21,039 nucleotides of DNA. Origin: CAYNYI01 sp964401455. Its GTDB lineage: Bacteria > Fibrobacterota > OXYB2-FULL-49-7 > CAYNYI01. Where the stretch lies: positions 1 to 21,039 of the forward strand of contig CAYNYI010000049.1 of NCBI GenBank assembly GCA_964401455.1, in the 5' to 3' direction. Below the pieces are notes generated by a model that saw nothing but the letters and a program-made list of their open reading frames with translations, searched no databases and was not told where the DNA came from. Every line of letters begins with the position of its first letter. Within the stretch, counting starts at the first letter, position 1. Positions 1-6,891 of the stretch are shown here, one piece after another. The translations under genes and the position numbers were made by a program.

Positions 1-13
1 TAACACAATTAAT

Positions 14-490
14 TTAAATAATTACTTTGTCCAATTCCATCTGAAGCAAAACAGGAATATCATTACTTATCAGGTCTTGTAATTCAACAGGCGCGTTCCA
101 GGGGGATTTTCCGCTGTAAACCAATACGGGAAATACTGAAGGCAGTTTGCCGCGTATCTTTTTACGTTTTATGAGGCTGAAATAGAATTCTGTTATATAA
201 CGGTTAAACCTAAGGGCCATTAACTTGTCATTTGTTGACTGGAATTCTGTAAGAATATAGATGTAAGCCTCACGTCCCTTTATTTTGACAGAATACAGAA
301 TATCATTATACAGACGCTTATCGAGATGGGTAATAAATTCTGTCGGAATGGGTTTAACTACCGATAAATCCAGATCCTTAATAAAATCCTTATGTACAAA
401 CTGTGTTAATAATTGCCTGAATATCTCGGGGTTCGAGAAGAATTTCTTGTATCGTGTATCGTGTGGATGCGGGGCGTACTTTCGTTTCAT
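14..490 (-). CDS. Rpn family (transposase_31-like) PD-(D/E)XK nuclease, probably C-terminally truncated
   Basis: About 158 residues from the ATG at 488-490. The N-terminal pattern HPHDTRYKKFFSNPE, then D63, then the E-x-Q of LTEFQS (E82, Q84), then PVLVYSGKSPW is the layout of Rpn / transposase_31 proteins, which are recombination-promoting PD-(D/E)XK nucleases. Full-length members are usually about 250-320 aa, so the TAA at 14-16 removes the C-terminal part; the catalytic core appears complete. An upstream in-frame ATG at 527-529 would add 13 residues, but it lies inside the -35 element of a strong promoter and is unlikely. There is no Shine-Dalgarno sequence before the ATG at 490, consistent with leaderless translation. 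The four bases-plus of sequence left before the window edge cannot show whether the frame resumes beyond the stop. Family call is confident; whether the gene is functional is not. Confidence 0.8.
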   Translation of the reverse strand: MKRKYAPHPHDTRYKKFFSNPEIFRQLLTQFVHKDFIKDLDLSVVKPIPTEFITHLDKRLYNDILYSVKIKGREAYIYILTEFQSTNDKLMALRFNRYITEFYFSLIKRKKIRGKLPSVFPVLVYSGKSPWNAPVELQDLISNDIPVLLQMELDKVII

Positions 491-499
491 GATATTGTT

Positions 500-529
500 A
501 TTATAATACAATGGCGGCAAAGGTGTCAA
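500..529 (-). promoter_or_regulatory. Near-consensus sigma70 promoter of the Rpn-like gene, leaderless geometry
   Basis: Read on the minus strand, TTGACA (524-529) and TATAAT (500-505) are both perfect hexamers separated by 18 bp. With normal spacing the transcript would start near 493, about 3 nt before the ATG at 488-490, so the mRNA would be leaderless or nearly so. The absence of a ribosome binding site fits this. Confidence 0.75.
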
Positions 530-538
530 TGTAAAATA

Positions 539-596
539 CGGTATAACGATATCGGATGTCCGATATTACCGTAACCGATATGGCTTTGCCCGATAA
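539..596. repeat. CCGATA array with 15-bp period plus inverted copy (operator/iteron-like)
   Basis: CCGATA occurs at 560-565, 575-580 and 590-595, exactly 15 bp apart, and inverted (TATCGG) at 550-555. The first two copies form the perfect dyad ATATCGGA-TG-TCCGATAT (549-566), flanked by CGGTA (539-543) and TACCG (567-571), which are also complementary. The array abuts the -35 box of the Rpn-like promoter and lies about 125 bp upstream of the gene at 719. A regulator-binding site is the simplest reading; the protein is unknown. Confidence 0.6.
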
Positions 597-671
597 CGCG
601 TATCTAACACCTCATTTTGTTCTAGTAAAATATTATTTTAAAAAAAGGGGAAGATTAAAAGTCCCGTTTCG

Positions 672-699
672 TCTTACACAGTATAGACGATATGTAAGA
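672..699. promoter_or_regulatory. Dyad TCTTACA-N14-TGTAAGA in the leader of the envelope operon
   Basis: Perfect 7-bp inverted arms at 672-678 and 693-699 sit 10 bp before the Shine-Dalgarno GGAGGT (709-714) of the next gene. It could be an operator or an mRNA hairpin near the ribosome site. No convincing sigma70 hexamer pair was found in 597-708, so the promoter of the downstream operon is not located. Confidence 0.4.
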
Positions 700-718
700 A
701 TATAAAACGGAGGTGAAA

Positions 719-1645
719 ATGTATTTTAAAATCATTCTATTGGCTGCGGTATTCGCGGTTTCGGTTTATTCGGAGTCTTTCGAGCAATATCGTGAAAAAA
801 GAGATGCCGAGATGCGTGAATACAACAGAAAACAGAAAAAAAAATTTCATGCCTGGCAGAAGCAACAGTCCGAACTGCTCAATGAAATGGAGAGTGAGCG
901 GGAAAAATATATAAAAGACATGACAGTCGAATTCGAGATATGGAAAAGAGAAGAAGGAGTATTATCCTCCGGGAAAACCGATTACCGGGAGGGAAAAATA
1001 GAAATTAAAGCCTCCGCATCCGCGCAAGACTCTTCCAGAGCGGTAAAAAAAGCAGAAAAAGCGTATCGGAGCGGAATGGAAAAATCGGTGCGAAAGTCGG
1101 GAGGAAAGGCTTTCTCCGGAATAAAAAGCGAAAAACTAATGCGATTTGTTAATAAGAATTCTTACCGTAAAAAGCTGAATATTAAAAAATCCTACAGTAT
1201 CTACACTGTTGTTTGTGAAGGCAGTCAGGACCTAACCGGAGAAAAAGGTGTTATTAAGCTCGCCAACCCCGGCAGCAAAGAAAAAAGGACAAAAGAAAAG
1301 CCCGGTGTAACGCCCTCAGATTATACTTCGCTTATCATAGATGCCTCAGGACTGAATTATTCATCATGTCTTATCCCGGTTATTGAGGATAACGACGGAA
1401 ACCGCGTATATGGCCCGGCCGAAACTTCCCGGAAACACGCTGTAAACGGCCTTGTGCGCTGGGTCAAAAACATTGAGGAAGCCCGCGCTGAAGAAAAGTC
1501 GGGAGACTCGCCTCTTATAGTCAAAGCTTCTTCTGTTAAAGAGAGGACTCATCTGGTACTCGGAAAAGACGCGGCTGAAAAAGCGGCCGGTTTTAAAGAC
1601 AGCCCGCTCTTCCGCGAATGCAGGGTAATAATAATCGTGAATTGA
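719..1645 (+). CDS. Secreted coiled-coil protein with LPP20-like C-terminal domain
   Basis: 308 residues from the ATG at 719; a GTG two codons earlier overlaps the Shine-Dalgarno GGAGGT (709-714) and is rejected. Residues 1 to about 18 form a Sec signal peptide (ILLAAVFAVSVYS, then ESFEQ) with no lipobox cysteine. Residues about 20-75 are very rich in K, E, Q and R, with the look of a charged coiled coil. The C-terminal half contains YTSLIIDASGLNYSSCLIP, DNDGNRVYGP, RWV and a final hydrophobic CRVIIIVN; this 'IIDARGL...P.I.D.dG..VYG' pattern is what I associate with LPP20/FlgP-like envelope proteins of spirochaetes and FCB-group bacteria. It probably acts in the periplasm or at the outer membrane. 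It leads a four-gene cluster, with 14 nt to the next start. The family assignment is by recognised pattern only. Confidence 0.7.
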   Translation: MYFKIILLAAVFAVSVYSESFEQYREKRDAEMREYNRKQKKKFHAWQKQQSELLNEMESEREKYIKDMTVEFEIWKREEGVLSSGKTDYREGKIEIKASASAQDSSRAVKKAEKAYRSGMEKSVRKSGGKAFSGIKSEKLMRFVNKNSYRKKLNIKKSYSIYTVVCEGSQDLTGEKGVIKLANPGSKEKRTKEKPGVTPSDYTSLIIDASGLNYSSCLIPVIEDNDGNRVYGPAETSRKHAVNGLVRWVKNIEEARAEEKSGDSPLIVKASSVKERTHLVLGKDAAEKAAGFKDSPLFRECRVIIIVN

Positions 1646-1659
1646 TAAGGGGAATTATA

Positions 1660-3033
1660 ATGCTTTTGAGAATAGCGTTGCCGATTATTTTTCTGGCTGC
1701 CGTTTGTCTTACCGCGATGACGGTTTCGGAAATACCCGACCGGATAGAGGGGCTGGCCCGGAAAGAAAAAATGCGGCTTGAATCGGCTATTGGCCACGGG
1801 TGGACCAGAAATACCATTATTAATGATGAACATGCCAAATTCATGGTAAGGCTTGCCGAGAAAGCCCTTTTCAACGGAGTCTCCGCAGAAAACACCGTTA
1901 CTGACCTTAAAAAAAATCAAAAGGACTTGAAGGCCGGAGCTCCTGCGGAAGCCTCGCTTGAGATGATGGAAGCCTCGTTTTCATCGGATATTTCCGACAG
2001 TCGGATAATCACTTCCTCTTTCGCGCTAAAAAAAGCCCGGGAACTGGGTATATCTGCGGAAATATACTATGATGTAATTTCATATGGAGTTTATGAGGGA
2101 TGGGATCGCGCGACACTTTACGCGGTCTTCGAAGGCATAGAGCTGGCGGGCCGCAAAGGTTTTTCCCGGGAAAAAGCGGCGCTGGCCCTGACCGTCCGCT
2201 TTGCGCGGGGTACCGACGGGGAATTGCCGGAAAGTGTAATGAAAGACGAAATCAGCCGTCTCGGGCGGATGCGGGCTTACGGGACCCTGGAAGACGCGGT
2301 CAGTGCCGGCGTAAACCCGGATGTAGCAAAAGAGGTGTACCGTCACGGTGTGCTCGGAGGATGGTCGGCGGAAGCTTTGCAAGAGGTAATGAAGGGCCTC
2401 GCAAGAGGTGTTAAAAAAGGCCTCACCCAGGAAAAGCTGGCGCTTGCCCTGGTTGTCAGGATGGATTCCGGGCTTAAAGTTTCTCCGGAACAGATGGTAA
2501 AAGAGGAAATAGAATATATCTCCGGGCTTGAGGGGGAAAAAGAAAGGACCGGTGCGGTTAAAAAAGACCAGGAGCTTAAAAGACGTATCGAAAGCCCCGT
2601 GAAAGAAAAAGCACCTCCAGCCCGGGGCGGGCTTAATGTGTCTCTGCTGCGTTCTTCAGTTATGTCTTTTTACAACTATCCCACGCCCTACCGCTGGGGC
2701 GGAACAAAGCGCGGCGGGGCCGACTGCAGCGGTTTTGTTCAGACCTGTTATAGAGAACAGGGAATAGAAATACCGAGAGTAAGCAGGTTTCAGTACAGCT
2801 GGCTGAAGGAAAAAGGTGGCCTTATGAACAGAGACGGCCTTCGGCTCGGTGATCTTGTTTTTTTCAACAGCTCCGGATACGGCCGTATCTCCCACGTCGG
2901 GATATTCTGGGGAAACAAAAACGGAAAACGGACTTTTGTTCACAGCTGTTCTTCGAAGGGAGTTACTTTTACGCCGCTCGATAAGCCATATTATATTAAA
3001 AGATTTGTAGGGGCTGGAAGAGTCACAGACTAA
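1660..3033 (+). CDS. Secreted NlpC/P60 cell-wall peptidase with internal helical repeats
   Basis: 457 residues from the ATG at 1660 (Shine-Dalgarno AAGGGG at 1648-1652); a longer frame from 1618 would overlap the preceding gene and put residues in front of the signal peptide. An N-terminal hydrophobic segment (LLRIALPIIFLAAVCLTAM) is a signal peptide or anchor. The last 120 residues are an NlpC/P60 domain: RWGG, GADCSGF with catalytic C356, ISHVGIF with H412, and H428 in FVHS as the likely third residue. Members cleave gamma-D-Glu-diaminopimelate bonds in peptidoglycan. Between anchor and enzyme lie two similar units of about 85 residues (roughly 125-210 and 210-295), each with a V..YRHGV/V.SYGV..GW core followed by GL/GF-x-x-EK-x-ALAL-x-VR, probably a helical spacer or targeting repeat. 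Then comes a charged linker rich in K, E and P. Mature catalytic site looks intact. Confidence 0.9.
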   Translation: MLLRIALPIIFLAAVCLTAMTVSEIPDRIEGLARKEKMRLESAIGHGWTRNTIINDEHAKFMVRLAEKALFNGVSAENTVTDLKKNQKDLKAGAPAEASLEMMEASFSSDISDSRIITSSFALKKARELGISAEIYYDVISYGVYEGWDRATLYAVFEGIELAGRKGFSREKAALALTVRFARGTDGELPESVMKDEISRLGRMRAYGTLEDAVSAGVNPDVAKEVYRHGVLGGWSAEALQEVMKGLARGVKKGLTQEKLALALVVRMDSGLKVSPEQMVKEEIEYISGLEGEKERTGAVKKDQELKRRIESPVKEKAPPARGGLNVSLLRSSVMSFYNYPTPYRWGGTKRGGADCSGFVQTCYREQGIEIPRVSRFQYSWLKEKGGLMNRDGLRLGDLVFFNSSGYGRISHVGIFWGNKNGKRTFVHSCSSKGVTFTPLDKPYYIKRFVGAGRVTD

Positions 3034-3047
3034 CAAAGGTCATTGCT

Positions 3048-3290
3048 ATGGAAATTTCAGATACCGGTATTCTTATTCTCGCGGTTTTCGGCGCTCTTAC
3101 TCTTTCGGTTTTTGGGGTCATGTTTCTTCGCAGGGCCCTCAAGATTGCTGCCGTAATCTTCGCCGCAGCGGCACTTGCGTTTTTTATCGCGGTGAAGGCG
3201 GGTATTATTGATGAGGACAGGGCTGATGATTTGAAAAAAGATGTCAGGGATAAGATACAGAAGGACGCGGAAAAAATGATAAGGAGGTAA
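3048..3290 (+). CDS. Small two-helix membrane protein, unknown function
   Basis: 80 residues. Two hydrophobic stretches (about 7-27 and 31-51) are followed by an acidic/basic tail (DEDRADDLKKDVRDKIQKDAEK) that is probably an amphipathic helix. Shine-Dalgarno AAAGG at 3035-3039 follows directly after the peptidase stop codon, and the Shine-Dalgarno of the next gene overlaps this gene's own end, so it is an integral operon member. I do not recognise a family. The pattern suits a small inner-membrane accessory protein of the envelope genes around it. Confidence 0.7.
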   Translation: MEISDTGILILAVFGALTLSVFGVMFLRRALKIAAVIFAAAALAFFIAVKAGIIDEDRADDLKKDVRDKIQKDAEKMIRR

Positions 3291-3296
3291 AAATAT

Positions 3297-3776
3297 ATGC
3301 CCGGTTATAAGGTACACACCATCGGCGGGGTTGCCGCGGCGGCGGGAATTCTGGCTCTTACGGGTTGGGCCGCGGGTTTTGTGGGCGACGATTTTCTGAG
3401 AATCGCATCGACTTTTCAGGGTAAGCTGATTATGACCGGGACATGTATAATGGCGGCTTTGTGGCCGGACGCCGATACCAACAGTTCCGGACAGGATATC
3501 TTTTATTCGGCTTTTTTTATTATTGATGTCTTTCTTATTGTCCTGGGGTTTTACAAAGCGGCGGCTTTTCTGGGGCTGTTTGCCATTCTGCCGGTTTTCG
3601 GAAAGCACAGGGGATGGACACATAGCCGGGCGGCATGTTTTCTTGTACCGCTTCCGCTTCTTATACTTCCGGTTTTTAGCGCGCGTGAATTCACGCTATC
3701 TGGTCTTCCTTTATATCTCGCAGCATTGGCAGGCTATTTAAGCCACCTGCTCCTGGACAGGAAGCTTTTCAGATAA
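3297..3776 (+). CDS. YdjM-type inner-membrane metal-dependent hydrolase
   Basis: 159 residues. The motifs of the YdjM / 'LexA-binding, inner membrane-associated hydrolase' family are present in order: an N-terminal YKVHTIGG with H7, WPDAD (PDAD at 57-60), HRGWTHS (104-110) and GYLSHLLLD (146-154). The His/Asp residues would bind metal at the membrane surface, and at least three hydrophobic segments separate them. The family's physiological substrate is not established; E. coli YdjM is SOS-controlled, but I see no LexA box here. A strong Shine-Dalgarno AAGGAGG (3281-3287) overlaps the stop region of the upstream small membrane gene, suggesting translational coupling. It ends 9 nt from the end of the convergent zupT. 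Confidence 0.85.
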   Translation: MPGYKVHTIGGVAAAAGILALTGWAAGFVGDDFLRIASTFQGKLIMTGTCIMAALWPDADTNSSGQDIFYSAFFIIDVFLIVLGFYKAAAFLGLFAILPVFGKHRGWTHSRAACFLVPLPLLILPVFSAREFTLSGLPLYLAALAGYLSHLLLDRKLFR

Positions 3777-3785
3777 TAAACTAAT

Positions 3786-4577
3786 TCAAACAAACAAAAG
3801 CAGACTTGCCGCCATGACCGCCATACCCGCAATAAGACCGTAAATAGCCACATGGTGCTCACCGTATTTTTCCGCGGTGGGAAGCAGCTCATCCAAAGAA
3901 ATATAGACCATAATACCTGCGACGCCGGCAAAAATAGTACCGAAAACCGTCTCGTCGATAATCGAAGAAAGAACAAAATATCCAATAATGGCTCCGGCCG
4001 GTTCGGCAAGTCCCGAAAGAAAGGAATAAGTAAAAGCCTTTTTACGGTCCTTTGTTGCATAATAAATAGGGACGGAGACCGCTATCCCTTCGGGTACATT
4101 GTGGATCGCTATCGCAACAGCGATAGAAAGACCGACAGCAGGGTCATGCATAGCGCTCATGAACGTGGCAAGCCCCTCCGGAAAGTTATGAATGGCAATT
4201 GCAAGCGCCGAAAAAAGCCCCATGCGCATCAGTTTCCCGTTTTGCGGATCATCAATATTATCCATTTCGTGCGGGTTCTCATAGGAAGGGACAAGTTTAT
4301 CGATAATGGCTATAACCGCTATGCCGGCAAAAAAGGAAATGACAGTATAATAATACCCGGTCTTTGTGCCGTGCACAGCCGACAGAGCGTCCTTAGCCTT
4401 TACAAAAATTTCTATCATAGAAACATAGATCATAACGCCCGCCGAAAAACCCAGAGCGCCGGCGAGAAACTTGGGATTGAATCCCCTTGATAAAAGAGCA
4501 ATCAAACTACCGATACCGGTTGAAAGCCCCGCGAAAACCGTTAAAGCAAAAGCAATAATGAGATTAGAATCATTCAT
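3786..4577 (-). CDS. zupT: ZIP family zinc/divalent metal transporter ZupT
   Basis: 263 residues, close to the 257 of E. coli ZupT. The protein is almost entirely hydrophobic helices (about eight) and carries both ZIP metal-site motifs: HNFPEG (130-135) and HNVPEG (159-164), plus the later ISLDELLP. A short cytoplasmic loop (about 97-116) with H and D residues replaces the long His-rich loop of eukaryotic ZIPs. It imports Zn2+ and other divalent cations across the inner membrane. The start is supported by AAGG at 4587-4590 on the minus strand. It is downstream of and co-directional with the U32 gene, with a 78-bp AT-rich gap, so it may have its own promoter. No Zur-like dyad was recognised in that gap. 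Confidence 0.93.
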   Translation of the reverse strand: MNDSNLIIAFALTVFAGLSTGIGSLIALLSRGFNPKFLAGALGFSAGVMIYVSMIEIFVKAKDALSAVHGTKTGYYYTVISFFAGIAVIAIIDKLVPSYENPHEMDNIDDPQNGKLMRMGLFSALAIAIHNFPEGLATFMSAMHDPAVGLSIAVAIAIHNVPEGIAVSVPIYYATKDRKKAFTYSFLSGLAEPAGAIIGYFVLSSIIDETVFGTIFAGVAGIMVYISLDELLPTAEKYGEHHVAIYGLIAGMAVMAASLLLFV

Positions 4578-4655
4578 ACTGATTAACCTTACCGATGAGC
4601 TTAAATATTAATTAGTGAATTTAGAATATAAAAAAAACTCAGATAAAAAGAAAAT

Positions 4656-6890
4656 TCAAATTTTTTCTTCAATAAAGAAAAGACCCGGGTGGTTTCTAAA
4701 CTTTTTCACTTCTTCCCTCCTGTCAAGCGGCTTCCCGGGAACCGTTACCGTGAGCCCGCCTCTTTTAAGAATCTCAAATTCCCTGCCTTTTAAATCCTTT
4801 ATTCTTCCTGTGTATTCCGGAGGTGCGGCTGAAATGTACAATTCCGGTCTGAAGCGTGTATGGCATAAGAAAGATATCTCAGGGAAAACTTCGGATATTT
4901 TAGCGACATTATCAAGATTGTCCTCATAGGCTTCCGTGAAAGAAGATATACCCAGACCGTGATAAAACTCAGCAGCGCTTGAATTCAGAGTGTACAGCCT
5001 CGGTCCTCCGTATAGGTTGAGCTTTTCGGTAATATCCCTGAAAATCATAAAATGAGAAATATTGTCAAGGAAGAAGCTTCTTATTCCCTTTGCAATAAGA
5101 CCTGTTATTTCCCGGCTTGTCTTAAAAAAGTCCCTGTCTCTTATTATGGTCGGAACAACCGCAGCTATATGAGGCGCGGCATTCTCCGTGATATCGGACG
5201 CCGCCAGGGTTTTTAAATCCGCTAAGTATATCGTATCTGCATCTGGAGAGAGTTTCTCCGGAAAACGGCTTCCGGAAAATTTTATAAATTTTGTTTTTTT
5301 ATCCGCTTCCCGGACTGTTCCGGCATTGATTTGAGAAAAAACATCTTCCATATTGAAAGTCTCGGAATCAAGCACCTTTTTTGCCTCGGAGAGGAAATCT
5401 CTCCGGATCTTTTTAAGATCGCTCGGACGAATAAACGCGCCTTTCTCTATTTCGGCGTTCTTAATAACGACAGAAAAAGGCGTTCCGCCTCCCGAACCGA
5501 AACCAGATTCAATGAGTTCATGGTCAAGCTCTTTATCGCGCGCCGTAAAGACTTCAACCGGATATTCTTTTGATATTTCAAAAGGTCCGAAACAGCCAAG
5601 CAGGGAAAGCTTCTCCTCTTCAAGAAATACAGAAATGTCCATTTTAATTCTGCTGTCGGGGAGGTTGCGAAGTCTGGCTTCCGCTTTTTCTCTGCTGATA
5701 ACTTCAACAGTGGAGTCTGTGACTTTGTAGAGCACTTCTCCCTTGAAAGATCTGTGCGGGCAGTTCATTGCTATGAATTCACCTGAGACGGCGTTCTTTC
5801 GGGGCGGGGCGTTTTTTCTGTAGATGGATTTTATAACAAAACCGGCCGAAGTATCCCTTTTCAGGTTGACCTTTCTAAGACGGTCTCCCGCACGGAGCGG
5901 GAGAGAGGTCCGGAATTCTATCCTGCTTCCTTTCACCGACTCTATTTTCCCCGCCTGTTTCCCGACCGTACCAGGTTTTTTATAATTTATTATACCGGAA
6001 GGTTTAGTTCCGGCCGCGTATCCTTCGGTGAGGTCTCTCTGATTGACCCGGCTTAAAAGCTCATGGGCGGATTTAAGCGTTTTTCGCATGTCTTTTCCCT
6101 CGGCGGCGGCGTCAAGCACCATCCGATAGGCCCTGCCGGTCAGGTGAACAAATTCGGGGTTTTTGAGACGCCCTTCCACTTTGAGAGAGGAAACTCCCGC
6201 GGCGCAAAGGTCCGGGACCCGGTCTATGAGGCTTAAGTCCTTCATAGAAAAATTATATGCGCGTCTTCCGGAGGCTTCGTATGCTCTGCGGCATGCCTGA
6301 GAGCATAGCCCTCTGTTCGCGCTCGGACCGTCTATCAGTGCCGTGAAACAGCACAGCCCGGAAAATGAATAGCACATGGCTCCATGAACAAAAACCTCGG
6401 TTTCTATATCCTTTACCGAAGCAAGTCTGCGGATTTCGGATACTGAAAGTTCTCTTGCCGCTACAGCCCGGCTGACATCGTTTTCTGACAGAAATTTCAT
6501 TCCCGCACTGTTATGCACAGTAAGCTGGGTCGAGGCGTGCAGTCTTATTCCCGGAAAATATGTGCGGCATATCTGAAGCACTGCCGCGTCCTGGAAAATA
6601 ACGCCGTCCACGGGAGAAAAAGAAATATCACGCAGTACGGAAAAAAGCGCGGGCAGTTCATCCTGGCGAATCAGGGTATTTAACGTGACATACAGGCGGC
6701 GGCGGCTTTTGTGCAGAAAATCCGCCATTTTTGAAAGTTCGGAAACCGTAAAATTCTCTGCGCGAGCCCTTGCGTTGAATTCTTTTAAACCGGCATAGAC
6801 TGCGTCTGCGCCGGCTTCGACCGCCGCAAAAAATGATTCGGGTGATCCTGCGGGCAGCAGGAGTTCAGGTATGCGGCGGTCTGCGTACAT
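4656..6890 (-). CDS. U32 family protein (RlhA/YdcP-like, putative RNA hydroxylation)
   Basis: 744 residues starting MYADRRIPELLLPAGSPESF, the typical U32 opening (PELL-PAG). The family signature lies at 166-200: E-V-F-x-H-G-A-M-C, then GLC and SQAC, giving conserved cysteines C173, C180, C196 and C200, which in this family ligate an iron-sulfur cluster. KVEGRLKNPE (about 234-244) is another family hallmark. Although named 'peptidase U32', studied relatives hydroxylate RNA: RlhA acts on 23S rRNA C2501 and TrhP on tRNA U34. The long C-terminal half (about 300-744) resembles the extended RlhA-like architecture and is less conserved. The gene starts 1 nt after the fusA stop with no clear Shine-Dalgarno, so it is probably translated by coupling with EF-G. 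Which RNA it modifies cannot be decided from sequence alone. Confidence 0.88.
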   Translation of the reverse strand: MYADRRIPELLLPAGSPESFFAAVEAGADAVYAGLKEFNARARAENFTVSELSKMADFLHKSRRRLYVTLNTLIRQDELPALFSVLRDISFSPVDGVIFQDAAVLQICRTYFPGIRLHASTQLTVHNSAGMKFLSENDVSRAVAARELSVSEIRRLASVKDIETEVFVHGAMCYSFSGLCCFTALIDGPSANRGLCSQACRRAYEASGRRAYNFSMKDLSLIDRVPDLCAAGVSSLKVEGRLKNPEFVHLTGRAYRMVLDAAAEGKDMRKTLKSAHELLSRVNQRDLTEGYAAGTKPSGIINYKKPGTVGKQAGKIESVKGSRIEFRTSLPLRAGDRLRKVNLKRDTSAGFVIKSIYRKNAPPRKNAVSGEFIAMNCPHRSFKGEVLYKVTDSTVEVISREKAEARLRNLPDSRIKMDISVFLEEEKLSLLGCFGPFEISKEYPVEVFTARDKELDHELIESGFGSGGGTPFSVVIKNAEIEKGAFIRPSDLKKIRRDFLSEAKKVLDSETFNMEDVFSQINAGTVREADKKTKFIKFSGSRFPEKLSPDADTIYLADLKTLAASDITENAAPHIAAVVPTIIRDRDFFKTSREITGLIAKGIRSFFLDNISHFMIFRDITEKLNLYGGPRLYTLNSSAAEFYHGLGISSFTEAYEDNLDNVAKISEVFPEISFLCHTRFRPELYISAAPPEYTGRIKDLKGREFEILKRGGLTVTVPGKPLDRREEVKKFRNHPGLFFIEEKI

Positions 6891-6891
6891 T

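Noticed and set aside
589..596. CCCGATAA resembling the sigma28 -10 box upstream of the gene at 719
   Set aside because: The nearest TAA-like -35 (572-575) gives a spacer of only 13 instead of 15-16, and the motif is better explained as the third copy of the CCGATA array.
1618..1659. Earlier start for the NlpC/P60 gene inside the preceding gene
   Set aside because: It would put charged residues before the signal peptide; ATG 1660 has its own ribosome site.
3852..4490. 212-codon plus-strand open frame opposite zupT
   Set aside because: Low-complexity, basic translation with no family pattern; it is the antisense shadow of a hydrophobic ZIP transporter.
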